Below are positions 15,274 to 21,930 of a stretch of DNA of 64,000 nucleotides, piece after piece. The DNA comes from Streptococcus sp. SN-1 (GTDB lineage Bacteria; Bacillota; Bacilli; Lactobacillales; Streptococcaceae): the NCBI RefSeq assembly GCF_041154385.1, contig NZ_AP028929.1, forward strand, positions 1,996,501 to 2,060,500, read 5' to 3'. The notes beneath the pieces are model-generated. The model made no database searches. It saw only the letters and a program-made list of their open reading frames with translations, and had not been told where the DNA came from. Position 1 is the first letter of the stretch; each line of letters begins with the position of its first letter. The translations under genes and the position numbers were made by a program.

Positions 15274-15382
15274 ATAAATCTTTACTAAAACCTCTTTGAT
15301 AATAGCTTGCCTGCTTTTTGTTAAATTCGTTTTAGTGTTAGTGTGAAAGGCTCTGCGGTGTGGTTATTGCTAAGCCTTTTTT
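15274..15382 (+). ncRNA. Candidate satellite small RNA, about 109 nt
   Basis: A promoter-like TGC-TATAAT (15259-15267) faces rightward against leftward genes, and an intrinsic terminator AAAGGCT..AGCCTTTT closes the unit at 15346-15382. In between, ACTAAAAC (15284-15291) pairs with GTTTTAGT (15329-15336), leaving GATAATAGCTTGCCTGCT in the loop. That 29-nt block (TAAAACCT.TTTGATAAT.GCTTGCCTGCT) recurs with two changes in the integrase leader at 19808-19836. GCUUGCCUGC is exactly complementary to the antirepressor mRNA just before its start codon (16782-16791). Either an RNA regulator or a protein-binding DNA site would fit. I favour RNA. Confidence 0.55.
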
Positions 15383-15389
15383 GTTGCTC

Positions 15390-16019
15390 TCACGCGCTTC
15401 TTTGGCGTGTTTTTTTATTTCTAAATGCCATGGCTTTGATTTCCTGATAACTCATATTCAAGCCAATCATGGCTATTACCATATCCTCAAATGCCTGGTA
15501 TTGCTCCAGCTCGTCACTGGTCAAGCTATCAATGCCATTATAGCCCCCACGTTCTTCCCTTAACTGCTTAGCGTTCCTGTCGGTTACTGCTTTTAGTAGC
15601 AGGTTGGTCATGGTGCTATGCGCGTGCTTTGGGGCTTGTTCCCAGTTCTCAATACTGTCATGCAAGGTTTTTCTTTTTGGCTTTTCTAGCGCCCTCTGCA
15701 TACGGAACTTAGAAAGTTCATCACGCATTTCAAAGAAGGCTTTGACTAGGTTCATTTTGAATTTACGAACTGGTTCAGTATTCTTTAGATAAGTGATCAG
15801 CAAGGTCGCTTGTTGCTCATTCAAGCGATAGATTTTCATTGGTCTCCCTCGCCCGTCTAATTTACGGATTTCAAATCCGATTATTCCGTAGCTTTCAAAA
15901 TCCTCTTGATGATTTCTTATTAAGCTTTGCACTGTATCGTGTTTAACTTCAGCACATTCAGCGATAATCTCGCTCGTGGTGTATGGCTCTTTCTTGCCGT
16001 CCATATAGACTAGTTCCAT
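15390..16019 (-). CDS. Rha-family phage regulatory protein
   Basis: A 209-residue protein. The N-terminal 90 residues match the Rha (pRha) type: TTSEIIAECAEVKHDTVQSL, then GFEIRKLDGRGRPMKIYRLN and QATLLITYLKNT. The remaining helical half is less conserved. Rha proteins act in lysogeny decisions and can interfere with phage growth in some hosts. It overlaps the antirepressor gene upstream by ten bases, placing two antirepressor-type proteins in one operon. Confidence 0.8.
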   Translation of the reverse strand: MELVYMDGKKEPYTTSEIIAECAEVKHDTVQSLIRNHQEDFESYGIIGFEIRKLDGRGRPMKIYRLNEQQATLLITYLKNTEPVRKFKMNLVKAFFEMRDELSKFRMQRALEKPKRKTLHDSIENWEQAPKHAHSTMTNLLLKAVTDRNAKQLREERGGYNGIDSLTSDELEQYQAFEDMVIAMIGLNMSYQEIKAMAFRNKKTRQRSA

Positions 16020-16780
16020 TGTGGTTCTACCTCCTGCATGAATCTGGTTAGCTTGCTTGTCAGACGGCTCTTCTCGTCCATATTCTGAGCCTCTGCAATG
16101 GCTTTAGCTAGTGTATCGATATAATACCGCTCTGCCTCTGCCAACGTGTCAGGGGCTTTTATAGTGGCCTGTGGTTCTTCCACCAATTCCCCAGCCATGT
16201 AGTAGCCGTTTAGTCGGATTTCTTTCAGAATGTGCTTGACCACTTTTTTAAACTCTTTTGCTAGTGGTTTGCGTGACTGCGATAAAACTTCATAGACTCC
16301 GAACTCTGTCAGCATATTCATTTCTCTTTTTTGACCTGCCCTAGATATTACATAGGTCAGCTTTTCATCATCATCTACCCGTTTTAGTAAATCTGTGGTG
16401 TTTTGGATTTCAATCATCTCAGCAATCTCTACCGCTACAAATAACGGATTTTGAATGTCTCCATAAACATCAAAATATTTAGATCCGAATCGTTGAGTTG
16501 TTACAACTTCCAAAACTTCCTTTTTGTTGTGTTGTTCTCCTTTGGGGTAGAAGTTCCCAAAAAAATCACATAAATCTTTTTGCTGTGTTGTCATGTCTTT
16601 CTTAACCTCTCTGTATAACTGATTTAGTCTTTTTCTGCTTTCCTTGTTGGGCTTATGCTTGCCCTGTGCCCACTTGCCAACTGTTCGGGGATCTATGCCT
16701 ATTCGTTGGCCAATAGCTACCAAGTTCAGCCCGTGAGTGGTTCGCATTTCATCGATGACCCTTGTATAGTTCCTCTTCAT
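16010..16780 (-). CDS. Antirepressor: HTH fused to BRO-N domain
   Basis: A 256-residue protein. Residues 1-50 form a helix-turn-helix (VAIGQRIGIDPRTVGKWAQG), residues about 85-185 the BRO-N domain of phage antirepressors (FVAVEIAEMIEIQNTTDLLK, then EMNMLTEFGVYEVLSQSRKP), and the C-terminus is helical. It would relieve repression by the CI-like protein and start the leftward operon. The mRNA around the start reads AAAGGCAGGCAAGCAATG. GCAGGCAAGC in this stretch is perfectly complementary to the loop of the candidate RNA at 15274-15382, so translation could be blocked in trans. Confidence 0.82.
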   Translation of the reverse strand: MKRNYTRVIDEMRTTHGLNLVAIGQRIGIDPRTVGKWAQGKHKPNKESRKRLNQLYREVKKDMTTQQKDLCDFFGNFYPKGEQHNKKEVLEVVTTQRFGSKYFDVYGDIQNPLFVAVEIAEMIEIQNTTDLLKRVDDDEKLTYVISRAGQKREMNMLTEFGVYEVLSQSRKPLAKEFKKVVKHILKEIRLNGYYMAGELVEEPQATIKAPDTLAEAERYYIDTLAKAIAEAQNMDEKSRLTSKLTRFMQEVEPQWN

Positions 16781-16795
16781 TGCTTGCCTGCCTTT

Positions 16796-17014
16796 CTATT
16801 TTTGTACGCTTTTTTTCGTACTTTCTCCTAAAAAAATAATGTCCATCGAAACATTATAAAGAGAGGTCAAGTCTTGCAATAAGTCAATTGGTATTTTAGT
16901 ACTATCTTTTTCGTACTTTGCGATAGTCTGAAAACTTCGGTTAAGTTTTTTACCAACTTCACGAAGTGTAAAACCTGCCGTAATACGTGCCGCTTTTAGC
17001 GTTATCTGTTCCAT
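16796..17014 (-). CDS. Cro-like XRE regulator
   Basis: A 72-residue single-domain HTH_XRE protein (ARITAGFTLREVGKKLNRSF, QTIAKYEKDSTKIP), first gene of the leftward operon and divergent from the CI-like gene. Operator-like GTACG-N8-CGTAC elements occur in its promoter (17050-17067) and over its own 3' end (16804-16821), with a related AGTAC-N10-GTACT inside the gene near 16898-16917. This suggests it lies within the switch region it controls. Confidence 0.82.
   Translation of the reverse strand: MEQITLKAARITAGFTLREVGKKLNRSFQTIAKYEKDSTKIPIDLLQDLTSLYNVSMDIIFLGESTKKSVQK
16804..16821. promoter_or_regulatory. Operator copy at the 3' end of the Cro-like gene
   Basis: GTACGCTTTTTTTCGTAC, identical over 18 bases to 17050-17067 in the divergent promoter region. 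An auxiliary operator 230-250 bases away would allow looping between the two sites. Confidence 0.6.
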
Positions 17015-17046
17015 TTAGCAACTCCTTTCCTTTTGGACTTGGTTAT

Positions 17047-17075
17047 AGTGTACGCTTTTTTTCGTACTATGTCAA
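17047..17075 (-). promoter_or_regulatory. Leftward early promoter with embedded operator
   Basis: Minus strand: TTGACA (plus 17070-17075), 17 bases, TACACT (plus 17047-17052). The palindrome GTACG-N8-CGTAC (17050-17067) fills the spacer and touches the -10, so a bound repressor would block polymerase directly. Confidence 0.75.
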
Positions 17076-17103
17076 TAGTTTTTTAGAAAAATATTATTTT
17101 TTT

Positions 17104-17133
17104 CGTACTACGTCTATGTATTTGTGCTATAAT
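17104..17133 (+). promoter_or_regulatory. Rightward promoter of the CI-like repressor
   Basis: TATAAT (17128-17133) with TGC in front, an extended -10. A CGTAC operator half-site (17104-17108) lies at the -35 position, compatible with autoregulation. Start of the repressor gene is at 17157 with AAGGAG before it. Confidence 0.65.
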
Positions 17134-17156
17134 TAAGAAAAAGGAGATGATTTAAC

Positions 17157-17843
17157 ATGGCAAAAAATAGCCCTCAAGATTTAAAAAATAGAGAGTTTTT
17201 TTCTGAAAATCTTAATAGAATTATGAAAGAAAAAAATATAAGGCAAGTAGATTTACATAACGCTCTTGGTATTCCTAAAAGCACTTTGACAGGATATGTA
17301 AAAGGTCGTTCAATGCCAACTGCTGGAAATCTTCAAAAACTTGCTGATTTTTTGCATGTAAAAAAATCAGATTTAGACCCTCGTTTTCTCCACAACAATT
17401 TAGATGAAATTGCTAGACACGAACTATCAGAGTTTTATAAAAAACTTATAGAAGACGGGATTGACGATATATTGACTCGTTTTATTATGACAGAATTGAA
17501 TGATATTTATTTCAATCCTAACAAACAATATCCTTCTAACTTTTTCAGAGACAAAGAGCAATTTTTAATTCATTTTTCTCAAAACAGCGTTGCGGTAAAA
17601 GAAAAATGGTTAAATGTTAAGGAAGTCAACTATTATGTATTGGATAGATTAAAACGTAACATTTCACAAGCATTCAAAGAAACGCAAGTGATATTAAATA
17701 ACAATATAAATAATAACAATGAATATATTATCCACGGACTAGATCCCCAAAAAATTCCGGACTTATCAAAAAAATTAACAGAGCTTGAAGGTGAAATACT
17801 GGAAAGAATTCAAAATCTAGAATTATCTCATTCAGACGCTTAG
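17157..17843 (+). CDS. CI-like repressor (XRE), master regulator of the satellite
   Basis: A 228-residue protein with an N-terminal HTH_XRE (LNRIMKEKNIRQVDLHNALG, IPKSTLTGYVKGRSMPTAGN; residues 21-60) and a long C-terminal region without the Ser-Lys peptidase signature of LexA-like CI proteins. It is therefore probably not inactivated by RecA-driven self-cleavage. Relief may come from an antirepressor or a helper-phage protein, as for Stl in staphylococcal islands. It is divergent from the Cro-like gene across the operator region and, with the integrase and cargo gene, one of few rightward genes of the island. Confidence 0.82.
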   Translation: MAKNSPQDLKNREFFSENLNRIMKEKNIRQVDLHNALGIPKSTLTGYVKGRSMPTAGNLQKLADFLHVKKSDLDPRFLHNNLDEIARHELSEFYKKLIEDGIDDILTRFIMTELNDIYFNPNKQYPSNFFRDKEQFLIHFSQNSVAVKEKWLNVKEVNYYVLDRLKRNISQAFKETQVILNNNINNNNEYIIHGLDPQKIPDLSKKLTELEGEILERIQNLELSHSDA

Positions 17844-18264
17844 GGTTAATCTCAGCCCCTCTTTTGCTAAACGAATACCCCCTTTTTCATGGTCTATTGT
17901 GCAAAAACAGGGGAAATTGAAGAATAGAAAGCCGATTTTTCAAACTAAAGCGCAAAAATGGGCAAAATTGACAAATAGCAACAAAAAAAGACAAGCTAGC
18001 TACTGCCAACTTGTCTGATAGTACCTAACTGAAAATAAGCGAAAGGTTAGGTATTTACAACATTATTATACCACTCTTGCATTTAAAATGCGACCTATAG
18101 CATACCCACGCGCCACAATGGCCAACAATCCTGAAGCGCGTGTGCGAATGCGTGTGCGAATAATCTACTTTCAAAAAAACCTTTAATAGCACTGTTAGCT
18201 AACTAAAAATAAACTATTTTTCCCGCGCGTGTGCGAATGCGTGTGCAAATTGATTGGAGAAAAA
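17844..18264. other. Non-coding segment with hairpins and GCGTGTGCGAAT repeats
   Basis: About 420 bases with no gene. It contains a minus-orientation terminator-like hairpin (AGACAAG 17989-17995 / CTTGTCT 18010-18016 with a T-run on the minus strand), an inverted repeat TACCTAAC/GTTAGGTA (18022-18053) and two copies of a 25-mer built from GCGTGTGCGAAT (18136-18160, 18225-18249). The ATG at 18265 follows 15 bases later. Confidence 0.55.
18136..18249. repeat. Paired 25-mers upstream of the cargo gene
   Basis: GCGCGTGTGCGAATGCGTGT then GCGAA at 18136-18160, and nearly the same at 18225-18249, 89 bases apart start to start. Each is itself a tandem of GCGTGTGCGAAT. The unit is strikingly GC-rich in AT-rich DNA and begins with the Chi heptamer GCGCGTG. 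Possibly an operator for the downstream protein, which has a winged-helix end. Confidence 0.6.
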
Positions 18265-19779
18265 ATGAGAAAATACGATATACCAAAATTGTTATTATCA
18301 GCGGAGAACCAAGGTGTTGAATTCAAAGAAGCTAAAAATTCTTTCCCTAAAGACGGTATGAAAACAATTTGTTCCTTCGCTAATACAAATAATGGTCTGT
18401 TAATTCTAGGTGTCTCAGAGAATACAAAGAATAAAGATTTTTATATTTCTGGAGTTAATGATCCCGATAAAGTACTGGACGAATTATATAGTTTACTTAA
18501 TAACCCTAATAAAATTAATAGAAATGTGATTAATGAAGAAAGTGTTGAAGTCGTAAATATAAAAGGAAAAGAGATTGTCATTATCCCTGTTAACAAGGTA
18601 GACTACAAGGATAAACCTATATATCTTAATGACAACATAGCATCTACCTATTTTCGTCAGGGGACTGGTGATTTTAGGTGTTCACAAGAGCAAATCAACT
18701 CTATGTTAAGAGATTCCGCTAAGGAAAGTTTTGATAGCACACTTATTCAGGATTTTTCTATTTTAGACTTAGATACAGAAACAATAAAGCTATATAGAGA
18801 AAAATTTGATAATATAAATGCGGAGCACCCTTTTTCAAAGTTGGATAACGAACAATTTTTAATAAAAATAAATGCTTTACGAAGAGATCGCAAGGACGAT
18901 AAAATAAAGCCAACAGTTGCTGGACTATTAATTTTTGGTACACATAATTCAATAAAAGAGTTTATTCCACACTATAACGTAGAATATGTTCTAAAAGAGT
19001 TTTCTGAAAACAATCACTTTAAAGATCGTGTGATTTATGATGGTACATGGGGGGAAGATAATCTTTTTAATTTCTTTTACCTAGTTATTGAAAAATTATA
19101 TCTAACTTTGAATGACAACTCTAACATTCAAGAAAATTCTATGAATAGAATTGGAATTTCAAAATTACGAATTGCAATTCGCGAGGCATTCATTAATAGC
19201 CTTATTCATAGCGACTATAAAAGCGAAAAAGGGATAATGATAATTAGATATCCCGACAGGTATATATTCACAAATGGCGGAACACTTAGAATTGACATAA
19301 AGGACTTTTTTAGTGGGGCACATTCTGATCCAAGAAACTACTTAATACAAGAAATTTTTAGATTTTTAAATTTATGTGAAAAAGCGGGAACTGGTATACC
19401 CAAAATAATGGAAGCAGTTAAAGAGAGTCATTTAAAATATCCCAATTTACGAACTGAATTAGACTCAGTTGAATTTACATTATGGGATACTTCCCTTATA
19501 GATAATCTGGATATTGATAACGAATATGAGAAAAAGATATTAGAGTTAATAATCGAACACCGTTTCGTAACAAGAGAGGCTTTGGAAGAAAAACTAAAAA
19601 TCCACAAAAATACAATTTTAAAATATTTAAAAAAATTAGTGGAAAAACAAGCTATCGATAAATTCAAATCTGGTAGACAATACGTATACTTTATTACACA
19701 AAACCAAGATCCTGAATTTCAAAAATATAACCACATTAATGCTATGTATTCTTTACTGGAAGAAATAAAACGAAAATAA
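18265..19779 (+). CDS. AlbA_2 / Schlafen-like ATP-binding protein with wHTH (likely cargo)
   Basis: A 504-residue protein. The start is set at the ATG at 18265 behind GGAGA, although the frame continues to a GTG at 18229. The N-terminal third is an AlbA_2 (divergent AAA/Schlafen-like) domain (GVEFKEAKNSFP, then ICSFANTNNGLLILGVSE). The middle has a HATPase_c_4-like region (AIREAFINSLIHSDYKSEKG, near residues 305-325, with FTNGGTLR and CEKAGTGIPKIMEA). The C-terminus (about 425-475) is a winged helix (EALEEKLKIHKNTILKYL). Such proteins are mostly annotated as putative transcription regulators, and several occur in defence islands. Its place between repressor and integrase, and its very low GC, mark it as cargo. 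Confidence 0.78.
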   Translation: MRKYDIPKLLLSAENQGVEFKEAKNSFPKDGMKTICSFANTNNGLLILGVSENTKNKDFYISGVNDPDKVLDELYSLLNNPNKINRNVINEESVEVVNIKGKEIVIIPVNKVDYKDKPIYLNDNIASTYFRQGTGDFRCSQEQINSMLRDSAKESFDSTLIQDFSILDLDTETIKLYREKFDNINAEHPFSKLDNEQFLIKINALRRDRKDDKIKPTVAGLLIFGTHNSIKEFIPHYNVEYVLKEFSENNHFKDRVIYDGTWGEDNLFNFFYLVIEKLYLTLNDNSNIQENSMNRIGISKLRIAIREAFINSLIHSDYKSEKGIMIIRYPDRYIFTNGGTLRIDIKDFFSGAHSDPRNYLIQEIFRFLNLCEKAGTGIPKIMEAVKESHLKYPNLRTELDSVEFTLWDTSLIDNLDIDNEYEKKILELIIEHRFVTREALEEKLKIHKNTILKYLKKLVEKQAIDKFKSGRQYVYFITQNQDPEFQKYNHINAMYSLLEEIKRK

Positions 19780-19808
19780 GGGGGTCTCGTAGCCCCTAGC
19801 ATGATATA

Positions 19809-19856
19809 AAACCTTTTTGATAATGGCTTGCCTGCTGATGTATTTTAGAAAGGTTT
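19809..19856 (+). promoter_or_regulatory. Integrase leader hairpin covering the ribosome-binding site
   Basis: AAACCTTT (19809-19816) pairs perfectly with AAAGGTTT (19849-19856). The AAAGG in the 3' arm is the Shine-Dalgarno of the integrase gene, nine bases ahead of the ATG at 19863. The loop holds GATAATGGCTTGCCTGCTGA, shared with the candidate small RNA at 15274. The fold would reduce integrase translation unless opened. Confidence 0.55.
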
Positions 19857-19862
19857 ATCATC

Positions 19863-21029
19863 ATGAAGATAACTGAAGTTATAAAAAAAGACGGTAGCAA
19901 AGTTTACCGTGCTAATGTATATTTAGGAGTTGACCAGGTAACAGGAAAAAAGGTTAAAACCAAAGTAACAGGTCGGACACAAAAGGAAGTTAAGCAGAAA
20001 GCTACTCAAGAAAAGGTAGATTTTCAGAAAGACGGTTGTACTAGATTTAAAGCTAGTTCAATAGATAACTATCAGGAGTTAGCCAATCTTTGGTGGGAAA
20101 GCTACAAGCATACAGTAAAGCCTAATACAAGAATAAACGTCAAAAGAATACTAAATAACCATGTTTTACCTTTATTTGGCTCTTATAAGCTTACCAAGCT
20201 CACTACTCCACTTATCCAAAGCATAGTCAATAAACTTGCTGATAAAACCAATAAAGGGGAAGAAGGTGCTTTTCTATACTACGATAGCATACACGCGCTT
20301 AATAAACGTATCTTACAGTATGGCGTTACTATGCAAGCGATACCGTCCAATCCTGCGCGTGATGTTGTTTTACCTCGTAACACTCAAAAAGCAAAGCGAC
20401 AAAAAGTAAAGCACTTTGATAATGAAGAATTAAAAAAGTTTCTTGCTTATCTCGATAATTTAGACTTAAATAAGTTTCGTTATTGTTATGAGAATACACT
20501 TTATAAATTCTTACTGGCTACTGGTTGTCGTATCAATGAAGCTTTAGCCCTATCATGGTCTGATATTGACTTAGATAATGCAGTTGTACATATCACAAAG
20601 ACTTTAAACTATAAACAAGAAACCAATAGTCCAAAATCAAAAGCAAGCTATCGGGATTTAGATATAGACCAAGCGACTGTAACAATGCTTAAAGTTTACA
20701 AGGTTAGGCAAATCCAAGAAGCTTGGAAAATTGGTAAAACTGAAAGTGTGGTATTCTCTGACTTTATCCATGAGTACCCTAATAATCGAACCTTACAAAC
20801 TAGATTAAGAACCCACTTTAAACGGGCGAATGTAACTAATATAGGTTTTCATGGTTTCAGACATACTCACGCTAGTTTATTACTTAACTCAGGAATACCT
20901 TACAAGGAGCTTCAGCACCGTTTAGGCCATTCCACTCTATCAATGACCATGGATATTTATAGCCACCTCTCAAAAGAAAGCGCAAAAAAAGCAGTCTCAT
21001 TTTATGAAACTGCACTAAAAGCACTATAA
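19863..21029 (+). CDS. Tyrosine integrase of the satellite island
   Basis: A 388-residue integrase: AP2-like N-terminus (TEVIKKDGSKVYRANVYLGV), core-binding domain near residues 65-165 and catalytic domain with Arg in TGCRINEALALSW, His330 and Arg333 (HGFRH), His in HRLGHS and nucleophile Tyr366 (DIYSHL). It lies next to rpsD and the tandem GGGGAGCAA repeats begin at its stop codon. It most likely recombines at the rpsD 3' end. Its leader folds over the ribosome-binding site. Only distantly like the integrase of the neighbouring mobilizable element, so two independent insertions lie side by side. Confidence 0.93.
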   Translation: MKITEVIKKDGSKVYRANVYLGVDQVTGKKVKTKVTGRTQKEVKQKATQEKVDFQKDGCTRFKASSIDNYQELANLWWESYKHTVKPNTRINVKRILNNHVLPLFGSYKLTKLTTPLIQSIVNKLADKTNKGEEGAFLYYDSIHALNKRILQYGVTMQAIPSNPARDVVLPRNTQKAKRQKVKHFDNEELKKFLAYLDNLDLNKFRYCYENTLYKFLLATGCRINEALALSWSDIDLDNAVVHITKTLNYKQETNSPKSKASYRDLDIDQATVTMLKVYKVRQIQEAWKIGKTESVVFSDFIHEYPNNRTLQTRLRTHFKRANVTNIGFHGFRHTHASLLLNSGIPYKELQHRLGHSTLSMTMDIYSHLSKESAKKAVSFYETALKAL

Positions 21030-21051
21030 GGGGAGCAAAAAGGGGAGCAAA
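21030..21051. repeat. Right-end integrase arm sites (GGGGAGCAA pair)
   Basis: GGGGAGCAA at 21030-21038 and 21042-21050, 12 bases apart, directly behind the integrase stop. The block GCAAAAAGGGGAGCAAA (21035-21051) is identical to 7291-7307 at the other end of the island. Confidence 0.65.
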
Positions 21052-21079
21052 CCCAGAAATCAACATTTTAAGACAAAGC

Positions 21080-21103
21080 AAAAAGCCCACTGTTGTAGGC
21101 TTT
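21080..21103 (-). terminator. Terminator downstream of rpsD
   Basis: Minus strand: AAAGCCTAC-AACA-GTGGGCTTTTT. It lies between the candidate att core and the arm sites, so after integration rpsD uses a terminator brought by the island. Confidence 0.75.
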
Positions 21104-21123
21104 CTGTAAGATATTTCTTAAAA

Positions 21124-21149
21124 TTAAAGCATTTTGTTGTAGAATTCAA
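21124..21149. other. Candidate attR core inside the rpsD 3' end
   Basis: TTAAAGCATTTTGTTGTAGA then ATTCAA covers the stop and last codons of rpsD and aligns with 7161-7185 at about 20 of 25 positions. Integration at the extreme 3' end of a ribosomal gene leaves the gene intact, a common choice for satellites and mobilizable elements. Confidence 0.5.
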
Positions 21150-21735
21150 CGACAAGTGCTTCATTGATTTCTGGGTTGATTTCGTCGCGTTCTGGCAAGC
21201 GAGTCAATGAACCTTCCAATTTTTCAGCGTCGAATGATACGAATGCTGGACGACCAAGAGTAGCTTCTACTGCTTCAAGGATAGCTGGAACTTTCAATGA
21301 TTTTTCACGAACTGAGATCACTTGACCTGGAGTTACGCGGTATGATGGGATATCAACGCGTTTTCCGTCAACAAGGATGTGACCGTGGTTTACGAATTGA
21401 CGAGCTTGACGACGAGTAGTCGCAAGACCAAGACGGTAAACAACGTTATCCAAACGACGTTCCAAAAGAAGCATGAAGTTGAAACCTAGGATTCCGCCTT
21501 TGATTTTTGTAGCTTGTACGAATAAGTTACGGAATTGTTTTTCACCTACACCGTAAGTAAAACGAAGTTTTTGTTTTTCAGCCAATTGCAAACCGTATTC
21601 TGACAATTTAGAACGGTTGTTTGGTCCGTGTTGTCCTGGTACGTAGTTACGACGTGCCAATTCTTTACCTGTACCTGTAAGTGAAAGGCCAAGGCGACGA
21701 GCTTGTTTCCAAGATGGTCCTGTATAACGTGACAT
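21124..21735 (-). CDS. rpsD: 30S ribosomal protein S4
   Basis: A 203-residue S4. It opens with [20 protein letters not shown], typical of streptococcal S4. The S4 RNA-binding domain is at about residues 93-155 ([20 protein letters not shown], then [20 protein letters not shown]). S4 nucleates 30S assembly on 16S rRNA and in many bacteria represses its own mRNA through a leader. Shine-Dalgarno AGGAGG is present. A long leader and a near-consensus promoter precede it. The 3' end serves as the attachment site of the satellite. Confidence 0.98.
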   Translation of the reverse strand: MSRYTGPSWKQARRLGLSLTGTGKELARRNYVPGQHGPNNRSKLSEYGLQLAEKQKLRFTYGVGEKQFRNLFVQATKIKGGILGFNFMLLLERRLDNVVYRLGLATTRRQARQFVNHGHILVDGKRVDIPSYRVTPGQVISVREKSLKVPAILEAVEATLGRPAFVSFDAEKLEGSLTRLPERDEINPEINEALVVEFYNKML

Positions 21736-21888
21736 GTGAATGTCCTCCTGATATAAATAATATTTCGGTGGAAATAGTCACTTAGAAAGCCCTGATTCGT
21801 GCAGATGCCCTTCGCCTAAACAGCCAAGGTTACTTATCATAAGACACCTGTTGACGAGCTTCATGCTTTCCTGCTGATATTTCACACA
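21736..21888 (-). promoter_or_regulatory. rpsD mRNA leader, candidate S4 autoregulatory leader
   Basis: About 150 nt lie between the predicted transcription start (near 21888) and the ATG, long for a ribosomal gene. Firmicutes rpsD mRNAs often carry an S4-binding leader at this place. I did not verify the consensus fold, so this rests on position and length. Confidence 0.5.
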
Positions 21889-21894
21889 AAATCC

Positions 21895-21923
21895 ATTTTA
21901 CCATGAATGGCTAGATTTGTAAA
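21895..21923 (-). promoter_or_regulatory. rpsD promoter
   Basis: Minus strand: TTTACA (plus 21918-21923), 17 bases, TAAAAT (plus 21895-21900), with TGG just before the -10. Confidence 0.8.
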
Positions 21924-21930
21924 GGGGTTA

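Noticed and set aside
15274..15382. tracrRNA-like or CRISPR-related RNA, suggested by GTTTTAG in the stem
   Set aside because: No repeat array, no Cas9 gene, and the GTTTTAG forms the stem with CTAAAAC rather than an anti-repeat.
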